From: Hsuehochloa calcarea
Lineage: Eukaryota; Streptophyta; Magnoliopsida; Poales; Poaceae
DNA: 64,000 nt
Reading direction: 5' to 3'
Assembly: GCA_036346395.1 (NCBI GenBank)
Contig: CM070602.1
Coordinates: 23,383,098-23,447,097, forward strand
Notes under the pieces: generated by a model
What the model saw: the letters and a program-made list of their open reading frames with translations, nothing else
What the model was told of the DNA's origin: nothing
Database searches by the model: none
Program-made: the position numbers and the translations under genes
Shown here: piece after piece, positions 34,792 to 46,900 of the stretch
Layout of the letters: each line of letters opens with the position of its first letter
Position numbering within the stretch: position 1 is the stretch's first letter

Positions 34792-35895
34792 CAAACATAT
34801 TTGATCAAATAAAAAAATCAAAACTCCAAAGAGCCACTATCATGGTCTAAGTCCAAAAAATAACAACAAGCAATCTTAGACCATGCCAAGGAAAATGCAT
34901 GAATCCCAATAATTTACATAATATATTTACAAACTTACATCATGCCACAAGGAGTACGTACATAGACTTCAACCATTTACAAAGTATAGTCACATGCTAA
35001 AAGGATTAAATGCATGAGTCTCGACTATTTGCAAATAATAGCATCAGACCACGGTGAGCTTGAGCAGGCGAGATTGAATTATCAATACATAATGAGACTC
35101 AAGCTACTAGACAAGACCCCTCTTAATAGTATGGTAAATCTATACTAGCAATCCGGTTTTCCAAACAAATACCAAGACTAGTGAAAGACTAAGAACACAT
35201 CTTTAGCCCTAGCTAGTTATAGATTTGCCTTGAGCATCTTCTTGAAGCTTGATGACATACATCTTCATTCCAACTCTGGGTTATCGTCTTGATATGTATC
35301 AACACATGTTGCATCCTCTTTTTGAACCTTGACTCGATGATGATCAACTCATAATGTCATCCTATGTCTCCATTACCATGGAACATAACATATTCATCTA
35401 ACTCATGTAAAATATTAATCCCATAACAATTAACATTAATTACCAAGATATATCTGCATTAAATACTTCTAAACAAGCTATTGCAGAAAGGTGCGGTACC
35501 ACCGCCGTTGATCATGCGGTAGTTCCGCTCTCCGGTCATACCGAACACAAAGGCGATACTACCACTTCTCTTTGAGGTCCAAAACAGGTACTCACTGGAA
35601 ATATCGTACCACTTACTAAATCTCGGTTACATTGGGTTGCGGTAGCTCTGCTTAGGATTTGCGGTTATACCGCGACGCGATAGTTTCGCCAAATAAACTC
35701 CGGTACTACCGCTCATCGGTAGTACCACTTACCAAATGTGGTCATACCGATTTCCATTAAAATGCAATGCATGACTCCTTTGTCTTGAGCCATGTTGATC
35801 TTTTATCATATTTGCATTTCCTTTTCATGTCATCATTCAAACTCCGGGACTAAGCCTTGAAAACATCTTAGCACACACATTAGTCACACAATATG

Positions 35896-35983
35896 ATTGT
35901 CATTAATTACCACAACATACCATTAACTCATAATGGCGTGTCAAGATACTCCAATCTTTCTCTCTTTGGTAATTGATGTCAAC
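35896..35983. repeat. 88-bp hairpin, copy 1
   Basis: The left arm ATTGTCATTAATTACCACAA pairs with the right arm TTTGGTAATTGATGTCAAC; the loop contains CATTAACTCATAATG. A related hairpin of the same length lies 463 bp to the right. Confidence 0.65.
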
Positions 35984-36358
35984 CATCACAATTGCAAATA
36001 ATTGAATGTAAGATCATATGAGTATATATGAACTACACAAGTTTTGTATACTCATTTGATATGTTTCAAAGTAAAGATCCTTAATATATATGGATAAAGA
36101 AATATGGATCAATACTAATGAAACCACAAAACATAGAGTGAACTCCCCTAAATGTGTGCATACATGAATGTGTAATAAAACATATGCACATATTCAAGTT
36201 AAACTTTTAGTAGAGTTCAACCTATATTTTGGATCCGAGGAATGCAATAAGATATAAGAATATAATATCGAATGCATACCTCTATGATTTTTTATCTTTT
36301 TATCCAAATAAGATTACACAATAGGTATATCAATCAAAGTATTAGTCTTACATATAGA

Positions 36359-36446
36359 TTTATCATTAATCACCAAAATACTCCATTAACTCATAATGAT
36401 GGGTCTAGATTCTTCAATCTCCTCCTTTTTAGTGATTAATGACAAA
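36359..36446. repeat. 88-bp hairpin, copy 2
   Basis: The left arm TTTATCATTAATCACCAAAA pairs with the right arm TTTTAGTGATTAATGACAAA; the loop again contains CATTAACTCATAATG. It is a diverged direct copy of 35896-35983. Confidence 0.65.
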
Positions 36447-37236
36447 TTCTTTATCAATAACAATATTTGGATATAAAACATCGTAAGATAAGAATTTAAG
36501 CTATTTGAGCAATATTCATGCATGTCACTAAGCAATTAAAAGCTTCAAACATTATGCGCATGAGGATGACAAGTTTATGCACATAATGCATATAAGAGGC
36601 TATATGTATGAATGGGATGCTCCTCCTCAAGACATGCATGAAATAAGGTGAAAACACAAGAAAGAATCCAAATGGAAATATATTGATCATATAAACATTA
36701 TCTCCCTTTTGGCATTAAACACAAAAAAATTCAAAATAAATCTAAGCCAATATAGAGTTTTTGTAAAACAATGAGTTTGACAATTGAATTCATTTTATTT
36801 GATCATAGAAATATTCTTCCCCTTTTGAAGTAAGATTTTGTTTTCAAGATAAGTCACAAACTCTCCTTTTATGGCCGAAAAGAGCAAAACAATTCGAAAT
36901 GATGCCATATTGGAGTTTAACTGAAGGAAATGATATTTGAGACATATTCAAATAAACTCACTCTTGAAGTATTCCCAATAAATATTTTCATGAAGATACA
37001 ATACTTATTTTCTCAAAATCCAAAGGATGACAGAAGACGCAACGCGTGCCGTAGCGGAGCAAGGTCAAGCGTGACATTAGAGCCAAGGACTTGGTGTAGG
37101 CTTGCGATATAGGCCAAGCACGATAACAGACGTGTGATGTAGGCGGTCGAGCTCGGCTAAGCGCCACGACAAACCGAAAGTGCAGTGCAAGTCGAGTACA
37201 ACGACAATAACTTGACATGCTGAATAATATATATAT

Positions 37237-37338
37237 TTTTAAATGTAACAACTCACAAACATTTAACTATGGACGAAGTGGCGGGTTTTTTAAATGTAAC
37301 AACTCACAAACATTTAACTATGGACGAAGTGGCGGGTG
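37237..37338. repeat. 51-bp tandem duplication upstream of NAA25
   Basis: Two essentially identical 51-bp units (TTTTAAATGTAACAACTC ... GACGAAGTGGCGGGT) lie head to tail about 440-540 bp upstream of the start codon. The near-identity implies a recent duplication. Confidence 0.9.
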
Positions 37339-37773
37339 GTACAACTAAAGTCAGTTCCTGTGCCGTCAAGTTGGGCTTTCCGGCTAATTACTTTCCGTTT
37401 CATTGCCAGGTGGACCCCACGCCACCAAAAGTCCGATCACCCCAGAGCCCCTCGTCACCCAATCCGGTCCAGGCTTCGGCTTTGCCCGTCGAGTAGACCG
37501 CCCGTCGTCGATACAAGCCGCCCACACGAAAATCAATGGCCCGGATCTCTCCACGCGCCAACGATAGGGTTACGCTGTCCATCGTGCAATAGACGGTACA
37601 GATGCGCCCACGTCCCTTCCTCGGAGCGTGCCAAATCGAGGCGCCCCCCACGCGTGCGTTACATCCCAACTCGATAAACCCTTCCGCCTCCGCGTCTCCC
37701 CTTCTTCCTCCTCCCATTCCCACCCGCGCCACCCCCCAAAACCCTAACACTAGATCGCGAGGGCTGGTTTGCG
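37339..37773 (+). promoter_or_regulatory. NAA25: Promoter and 5' leader region of NAA25
   Basis: GC content rises toward the ATG, as is usual for grass genes. The region is pyrimidine-rich at 37680-37735 and shows no clear TATA box in the last 150 bp. A telo-box lies near the start codon. The transcription start cannot be placed from sequence alone. Confidence 0.55.
37738..37746 (+). promoter_or_regulatory. Telo-box AAACCCTAA
   Basis: AAACCCTAA lies 28 bp before the ATG. In plants this motif is common near the start of genes for translation and growth functions, which suits a ribosome-linked acetyltransferase subunit. The role here is inferred. Confidence 0.5.
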
Positions 37774-37920
37774 ATGGCCAGCAAGTTCGGGCTCGCCGGC
37801 GGCATCCCGGAGCGGCGGGTGAGGCCGATCTGGGACGCCGTCGACTCGCGCCAGTACAAGGCCGCGCTCAAGCTCTGCACCGCGCTCCTCGCCAAGCACC
37901 CCACCTCCCCATACGCCCTC
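37774..37920 (+). CDS. NAA25: NAA25 exon 1
   Basis: Residues 1-49 (MASKFGLAGGIPERRVRPIW to KHPTSPYAL). It is GC-rich, includes the start codon, and ends in phase 0 at donor GTAAGC. It holds the first helical repeat. Confidence 0.93.
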
Positions 37921-40900
37921 GTAAGCTCCATCCTCGGTTTTATCCCCATTTTTGGGCTGTTTTGGTCATGGTTTGATGAATATGGCGCAGAAATGGGCGT
38001 GGTGGTTGTTCAATCGGGAGTCCATGCGGCCGCCCGATTTGTTTCTATACTTTTTCTTGGAGTCGTTGTGTGAAATGTTTGGTCGAAGGATGAGGGCACT
38101 AGTTGCGTCGATGGAAAGATAGATGATTAGTTTTGCATTGTATCTAATTTGTCGCTATTTCTAACTTATGCTAACTCGCTTGAGCTATTGATTCTGGTTT
38201 TAAGAGGTCTATATCATCTTATCGTAGTATCTTACTTATGTTAGGAGTTGCTGCAGTGTGCGTGCGAGTGTGCATGTGCTCTTGCACCCGTGCCTGCTTG
38301 GGGGCCAAAATTCATTAGGAGGCTTCTTGTCGAGTGGTGTGGTGGTAAGGGCATGGGAACAGTCGTATAAAACAAACATCTCGGATTGACTCGAGGAACC
38401 ACTATGCCACACGTTTACGTTAAACTGATCTACCTATTCCAGATTGGATTGCTTCGATGACCTTTAAATCATCTTCTTGGTAGAAGCTTGCTATTGATTT
38501 TTTATTTGCTAGGTTGCTGGGTGCCAACTGCCAAGTTGGAGAGGAGAGGATAGGGAGTAAGTAATGTGACGATTGATTAGATTATCGTGGTAGAAATTAA
38601 ACGGGGATGGTGGATTGATGGGCACTGGGAGGAAAATGAGTTGGAACTGACATGAAAGCTAGACAAGAGAGTGCTCTTAGGAGAAGCGGAGCTATATATT
38701 TATGGGAGATGTCATTAATAATTTGGGAGGAGATAAGTTCTTTCTAATAAGACTCAGATACCCTATTCCAAATGAACGGGGTATTACTTGGCTTAATTCA
38801 TAAGTGTAAATCACCAGGGATTTGGTTTGAACTTGCTTGTTTTGCATTTTTCAAGCCAAGGCCCAGCAGTGAAGCCAATGCCTAGCCCCAGCGGGTGGCA
38901 AGATGCTAGCTTTTTAGTTGTGGCGGCAAATCAGTGCATTGATTTGATAGTTCAGAGGCTTAGATTAGGTACTGTTTGTTCTTTATGATCTGAGGCTGTT
39001 AAGGTTTATGCTTGTATTGAGCTCTTCCTCATAAATTTAGGTCTGTATGATCAACCATATTATGAACTGTTTCTCAAATCAATTTAAAGCTTGAAATTCT
39101 GACATGCTTTGTATTCGTTGTATGTGACATTGCAGTAAAATGGCCTTGATTTGTTTCCTTCATGACTATTAAAGATCTGATAAGGAAAATCCCCTTTTCA
39201 TGCTGCTATCTTTTTAGTTAAAGGATTAGCTCAGTTTCCAAGGAAACCATAGGCCTTATGGTGGCTGTATTGAGAATTCAATTAAACTATACTGTTAAAT
39301 TATCTTATTTCAGGCTCTCAAGGCTCTTATTTTGGAAAGGATGGGAAAGCCTGATGAAGCACTGAGTGTGTGTTTGAATGCCAAGGAGCTGTTGTATTCC
39401 AATAACATTTTTCATTTTGATGATCTCACTCTTAGCACACTACAGATAGTATTTCAAAGGCTTGAGCGATGTATGTTTATACTTGGTTGCTTGATTTATT
39501 TCCTTAACACAATCTTTTTTCTAAATTATCTTGTGCCCATGTTTATACCAGTGGATTTTGCAACTTCATGCTATGAGTATGCTTGTATGAAGTACCCCAA
39601 TAACTTGGAATTAATGATGGGCCTTTTTAATTGCCACGTCAGAGAATACTCATATGTGAAGCAACAACAGGTATGATGTTATTTCGCTTGTTGCACGGCA
39701 TAATTTTTTTTCTTCTTTCTTGTTCAATGCTTGACCTCCCTGCTTTGTATGTTTTGCAGACAGCAATTAAAATGTACAAAACTGTAGGAGAAGAAAGGTT
39801 TTTGCTTTGGGCAGTTTGCAGTATTCAACTGCAGGTGGGATGTTATAGCTTATCTTATATCCATGAATTGTAATATCTGCTTTTGCAATTTTAGATTTAC
39901 TACTGTTGCGGCAAACTGCCATTTTTTTTGGCTCATTGAGAACTTAAAAAAGCTCTAGATAGAAACAATGCATTGTCATGTGTATGGGTACAGTGATGGT
40001 TCTAGGCGCATTTGTGGCGAGGAGATCCAACACGGCAGTTGAGAGGGAGTGCAGGGGTTGGAGCAGAAGAGAATGGGGAGGAAATAAAAGCAATGGCAGG
40101 GAGTGAGATGGACCTTCTTGCAGGACAGAAACGAGAGAGAAAGATGAGATGGGGGAATAAAAACATTACTGGTCACATGGGCTACAACTAGGGTTAACCT
40201 ATCAATTCTTAGGGTATGGCAATCCTTACAAACCAATAAGTATTATTTAAATTAATTTTGAGAAAGCTACAAAATCACAAAGTTAATTTTAGGCAATCAT
40301 ACGCTTGATTGTTAGCAGGGAGCACAATCCGCATAGAAGTTCCAGTTTTGTAAGATGTGATGTATTTATCCATTTGATGCAATGCAATAACATGTTTTAG
40401 TGTTGGACACTATTTTTAAATACGACATATGATTGGTTTAAATATGAATTACATCTGATGCAATGCAATGTTAGATTACCGGAAGTACAGAAGCGACATA
40501 ATTTTGAAAGTGTTTAGTGTGTTGTACTTTATTGCACTACCCGGTGATTCATCTTATAAGCATTGAATTAAAAATATCTAATAGCAATACCTGCTATGCT
40601 ATAGCTACTAGTGGAAACAAGTCCATCGAGCATGTGTATGCAGTATATTTTTTTTGCTAGGTTTATGCAGTATTATTAGCCAGCATTATCTTCATTTTGT
40701 TCTGTATGTGGTATTATGTTGCATGGGACTTATACTTTTGCCAATGGCAGGTATATTTTAGCAGCGGAGGTGAGAAATTATTAGCACTAGCCGAAGCATT
40801 GCTTAAAAAGCACATAAATTCGCATAGTTTACATGAGCCAGAAGGTATATCTGCTTATCTAAAATGTGCCCTTTATCATGCTATCTTCGCTTGCATAAGT

Positions 40901-43900
40901 ACTGTCCTCTTCTGACATAGTTATTCTACATGCAGCACTCGCCCTCTACATTTCAATTCTGGAACAACAGGCAAAGTATGAAGTTGCTTTGGAAGTTCTT
41001 TCTGGAGATTTGGGGTCTCTTATGGGAAGGGAGGATGATAGGCTTCGTCTGCAGGTAATTTCAATTTCATTTTTTTTTTGACAATGTCTTGTTGCGGTAA
41101 TTGCTGTTTATCTGGATTACAAGTTACGATTAACTACATTTACCTTTCAGATTCCAAAATTTTCCCATCTAAATGTATATCAGAATAGAAATAGCAATTT
41201 ATTGGTGTGCATGACTGCATGTATACCATAGTAATATCTGAATTGATAACTCACCCAGATTACTGTTCTGTCTGCATTGATTTTCTAGGGAATGCTCTGA
41301 TTAATTCAAAGCTTGGAAAATTTCTGAAAGCTATAACGAACGTGAAGTTATAGTAGTTTATTAAAAATGTGCTTTTGGTGAAATAGTTTTCTCCCTTGCT
41401 GTATATATTGTTGACGTCCAGAAAAGTACTATTTAGCAATGTCAATTGCACCTCCAGCACATTTACTCTTTACGAAAATGCTCCTTTAGCTTCTAAGTAT
41501 TTGTTTTCCCCTCCCTATCAAATATGTCTGCTTTTGAAAGTGACATTCACTTACATTACTCTCTGACTTCAAGCTGACAGGGACGGCTTCTTGCTCAAGC
41601 ATGTAACTATGTTGCTGCTTCTGAGATATATCAGAAGGTCCTTGAGTCTTGGTAATGTTTCCATCATTGACTTTATACAATTCTCAATTGTTCTACAGAG
41701 TTGCTCATTGACCAATTGTTTCTTTATCATGTTTTATCAAGTTGTTCCAGGATTGTAGTGTTCTATGCATGTACAAATTTATACCTGCAACAGCTTGTAG
41801 GAAGCACCCTACCAAGTACCAACTGCTCTGTTCACGAGCATACTCCATGCCATGATATGCATAATGCCATAGATGTACCGCAAGCCCATCTGGCAGGCCT
41901 GCCATTTGAACGCCTTGTTAGCTTTCTAGAAACTTATGGGCCGATTTGCCCCTTTTCAGTTATATAACCGGACTCCTTGGATCTACTATTCTACTGCGGC
42001 TTTTAATTAAATTTTAAGCTTGAGTTTTAACATTAGCTTCTAAATCAGGGAGCACTGTTAAACTTCTGGTTGTTTTGTTTTCATGTGTTCTTCTCTTCAT
42101 CGTTCCTCTATTTGTTGCAGCATATTTTATCTGTATATTCATCCTTTGGAAATTTCCTTTTACTTCCGTTTGTTTTTTGATGATTGTCCTCTCTTCTTTT
42201 GACTCGGCAGTCCTGATGACTGGGAGTCCTTTCTCCATTATTTAGGCTGTTTGCTGGAGCATGACGTGAACTTGCCTAAACGAAGCATTGTTGAACACAC
42301 TTGTTCTTGTTGCTCTGTAGATTCGACTTTGTCCAACAAGATCTCGCTTAGTGAGGAGCTGGTACTTCCTCCAGCAGTCCAGCTAAATCAACTTTCTTTT
42401 ACCTTGTGTTGGTGATGTGCATGTGATTTACTGAAAGTATATGTACGTAGGTCGAATCTCGCCTTAAAAGTGCATTATCATTTGTGCAAAAGCTACAAGA
42501 AAATGACTCCAGTGACTGTGTCAGAGGACCTCACTTAGCCAATATTGAAATCGAACGGCAATACCGCCTCAGTGGAAACACAACTGATAGAAAGTTTATT
42601 GAAGCTTTGGTAAACTACTTCCACAGGTTTGGCTGAGTGCATCTTCTTTCTATTTCTGTGCTTATAGTTTATACCATGAGCAAGCATGATGAAAATCACA
42701 GCCTTTTAGCTTGCAATAAGCCTGTTGCTTGTGCTTTTGATATCCACTATGAATCACGATTTATTGTATAAAGTGGTGCATTTTGAGTTTCTTGAAAGTT
42801 GATTAAATATTTCTCTAATTTTTTTTTCTCTTGTCATGCACTTGCTGATTCATTAAAAGTTATGTTCTTTGCTCCTTGACTTTGCTAGTGTCTATGTTTC
42901 CTGGACAATCTGGTATCTTCTTCCTATCACCTCCCTACTTGGTATCGGATACAGCCAACTCAAAACGCCTGAGACTGTACCCTACCTTTCAATCTACATC
43001 CTCACCTCACCCTCAGTACCTAGTTTCCTATGTGCCTTGTCTACAGTGATTAAGTAGAAGAAAGACATCACCATTCCCTATTCTTTTTAGCATTAAGTGA
43101 TTCATTCTGTTTGGTGTTTGCTATGCTGCTCATAGACAGATACGAAGTATGTTGGGGGGATTGAATTATTGAAATATGTGAAGAAAAAGTAGACTATACC
43201 TAGGTATAAGATATTAATTTGTACCCATTTTTCTGTATCAATCCATGGATTGCTTCTACAATTTTGTAACTGACTCTGTAGCAAGTTTGCCATTTGATTG
43301 TTGCCACAATTTCATTGCTTCATCTATTATAGCCAACCCCTACAAATGACACGGTATAAACTAAACTAATTTGTGCATGCATTTAAATATAAAAGTTTAG
43401 TTTTTACCTGCCTTATAGTACCATACATTTAAAAATAAAAGTTTAGTTACCTGCCCGATAGCACCATACATTTAAATGTGAAAAGTTTAGTTTATACCCG
43501 CCCTATATAAATGACTTTTATATTTAAATGTATGGTACTGTATTTCTATGTGATGTGACTGACTGACTGTATTGGTATTTTTACATTTTAGGGAAAAATG
43601 CCGCTTTCTAAGTCAATATTGTGTAGTGTCTTGTACCTGTGTCCATATCCGTGCAATCTTGTGTACTGGATGTCCAATAATATAGTTAGCAGAGCCACTT
43701 GTATCTGCATTCGTGAAGATATACTGATATAGACATATTTCTTAGAGGTTTTCACATTCATTTCTAATCTATAGTTACAACACTTTTCGGCACTTGCAGA
43801 TTTGGTCACTTGTCTTGCTCAGCATCAGAAGTTGAAATATACCTTCACATGCTATCAGGCGATGAAATAACCGAGTTGCTAGATTCAATTTCAAGATCTT

Positions 43901-46900
43901 TTGATGCATCATCAGTTTCAGTAAAAGCACTGGGCTTGATAATAACTACTTTTAAGGTTCAAGAAGTTTTGGGAACTTTATTCTCAGAATCAACTACAGG
44001 TCCACTTTCGTCAAAATGTCACATTATTGTGTTTCTATATGTTTTTTCTTCGAAAAGCCTTATTCTGCTATTTGATTTATCTTAGTCAACATTCTTATAC
44101 CTTAAAATTAATATGTCAATCCAGAACTTCAGCGCATTGCAAAAGGGATGGTTGAGATATTTTATAAAAACTTGCCTCTCTCAAGAGACCTGGATCCCCA
44201 GGAAAGCATGCACGGTGAAGAACTGCTGTCAATGGCTAGTAGTATTCTTGTGCAGGTATGTAGCTGCAGTTGATTATTAATAGTACAAGAGAAAAATGTA
44301 ATAATTTAAGCTTTCTTCAAATCTCTGGGATATACCCCTTCCGGTCACGAAAGAATGTCGTTTTGGGATACATGTAGTCAAACATTTCACATTTGAAACT
44401 TTGGCTATTAATATTTTTTAAATACTTAGACTGGATACACGAAAATCATGTGTAGATTAGTCTCGAAAAGCACTTTCATAATATTATAATTTTATTGGTT
44501 TTATAAAAAAATGTATGATAATAGAAACTAGTGGTCAAAGTAGCATTTTGAGGTCGATGTCCAAAGTGATATTCTTTTGTCACTGGAGGGAGTAATAATT
44601 CTGATGAACTAATGTAGTAAAGTAACTTATTAATAAGTTGTAGAAATTTCTTCTTATTCGAGTGAGTTGTTCAATACTCCAGTGTATGAAGGTGTCATGT
44701 ACGGCATTTCGTATCAGTGTCGCCGTTGGCATCAGGGCAACACAACGACGTGCAGCGTGGAGTCCTAATTGGCATGAAGTCCCAGTAGGATACAATAGGA
44801 TTGTATTAGGAAACCAGAGTTTGCATTAGGAAAGCATAGTTCGGTTTGTATTAGGGATAAAAAGTTTGATAGACATTATTATCAGCTAATGAAGGCAAGC
44901 AAAACTTATCAAATCTTTCCTTCATTCTCTGTCTCGACCTACTACTTCTCTTCTATCCCGACATCATCTTCCTCTTGCGCCTGCTTCCCAGCACGATTAC
45001 AATCTTCGGTCAAGGCTTGGACGTGACAGAAGGTGATATCTGACATTTTCCCCTTATTTTTTTAAAAAAGAAAAAATGATTTCATATCCATGTGCTATTG
45101 TCAGCACTTTAGTATGCCATTATGCAAGAGAATTTTTAAGCTAAATATATGTTCAGGTTAATGAGTTAATCCACCTATTCAAGGTTATTTGTCGACTAGT
45201 CGCGACCAGGGAAAAAATTCCCGACCGGGGTCCGGGATCCAAAATACCGTCCGGTTTTCCCGGGTTTTGCAAGTTCAAATTTCAGATTTCGGTTGGTTTT
45301 TAAGCAAATTCAAACGAAATTTAACCGGATTTTTCCCGGAAAAACCGGTAACCGGCCGGTTACCGTTCCCGTTCCCGCTCCCCTGCCGGGATTCGGTCCG
45401 GTACCGGTTTTTTTTATCCCTTGTCGCGACTAGCCACGACTAGACCCAGACTAATTACTAAGGTGCTAACTAGTCTGCTACTCGTACTACCAAGTACTAA
45501 GTACTAACTACTACTAGCACTTTTGGCCTACTGCTACTACTAACTACTACTGCTGCTTGCCACCACAAGGGGATGGGAGGATGGTAGCCGATGGCGAAGG
45601 GAGGAAGAAGCGGAGGCGGGGAGGAGAAGAAGAAGCGTAGCGAGTAGAGGAGGAGGTAGTGGAAAAGCGGCAGGGAAGAAGGGAGGAAGAAGGGGTGGAG
45701 GGGGGAAGAAATAGGCGACGACAAGGAGGCGGAGGCGGGGAGGAAGAAATAGTTTACGATGAAGGGGAGTCGAAGCGGCGGAGGCAGGGGAGGGGAAGAT
45801 AACCAATGGCGGCGGCATGGGAGGGGAAGATAACCAGCGGCGGCGGCAGGAGAGGGGAAGATATAACTAGCGGCGGCGGCAAGGGAGGGGAGTGGCGGCG
45901 GCTGTGTGGGAGGGGATGGCTCTGCCGCCGTCCCTTTCACCTTGGCTCCGCTGCCGCCGCCGCTTCCTTGTGCCGCCGCCGCTTCCTTGTGCCGCCATCG
46001 CCTCTGCTCGTAGGTAAGTCTCTCCTCTTACCTTCCCTCTCTCTCCCTCCTCGTCCTCCTTCCCCTCTCTTCCTCGTCACCTTCTCTTCTCCATGGCGAC
46101 TAGCCTGATAGCCAAGTCGCCCGATTAATTGCGGCTAGTTGTCAACTAGAAATCCAAGTCGTCTGACTAGGAAACTAATCGATTCGAGGCTCTCTAGTCG
46201 TTCTCCCTAGCCGACTTGCCGATTAATTGACAATTAGTCGCGACTAATCACGTGACTTGATAACCAATGGTTCTTCCATTACCATGAATCGATGCCACCA
46301 TAATCTTATTTATTAACTACTTGAAAAGTGCATTCCTCCTGGTCAATATATCGTGTCATTGATTTTCTTATCACAAAAATTGCCAAAATTTTTCCTATTC
46401 TTCAGTTACTTTGAATTTCATATTTCTCAGTGTCCTGTTCCATTTGATATTACAATTAATTATACTGGTAATATCTTGGAACAGCTATTCTGGCGTACAA
46501 GGAACTTAGGATACTTACTTGAAGCGATTTTGGTACTAGAGTTTGGATTGACTGTTCACAAGTAAGTCTATTGTTTATGCACCTATCTTCTGTTGGGAAC
46601 TTGGGAGCAAAAGTTTTATTGTCTATGGCTATCTTTTATTATTGAATTATGTATGATTATAGTTTATTAAATGTCAGTCCAATAGCTAATTCTTCACTTT
46701 TCAGGAAATAGTATTGAATTATGCTATTGAGTTGACTAAAAATAGAATAAATTTGAATAATAAGACTATTAGTTGTCCAATCGTTATTGCTGCATTTATA
46801 CAGAAGTAGATCCTAGGTGGAATTTTATTCTAGAAGCCACAAATTCTATTATTTCATTTGCTCTCTTTTAATTTTAATAATGTCGCTGTGATTAGCTACA

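Larger units (their letters stand above)
34792..37236. other. AT-rich intergenic sequence without a recognised gene
   Basis: This is about 2.4 kb between B2 and the NAA25 promoter. No open frame has recognisable motifs. It contains two related 88-bp hairpins (35896-35983 and 36359-36446) and a GC-richer patch at 35490-35750 with repeated GGTA and TACCAC/TACCGC words. It may be an old, unrecognised retroelement fragment, but no ends or duplications were found. Confidence 0.6.

Noticed and set aside
38331..38405. Possible tRNA-like stretch (GAGTGGTGTGGTGGTAAGG...)
   Set aside because: No cloverleaf arms or TTCGA loop could be paired.
41701..41967. 88-codon plus-strand frame within NAA25 intron 7
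   Set aside because: It has no resemblance to the family, and the exon 7 to exon 8 join is in frame without it.
45497..45940. Minus-strand Pro/Ser-rich open frame of 147 codons
   Set aside because: It is the complement of GGA/GGC triplet repeats inside a hAT-like element. Low complexity and no family motif.
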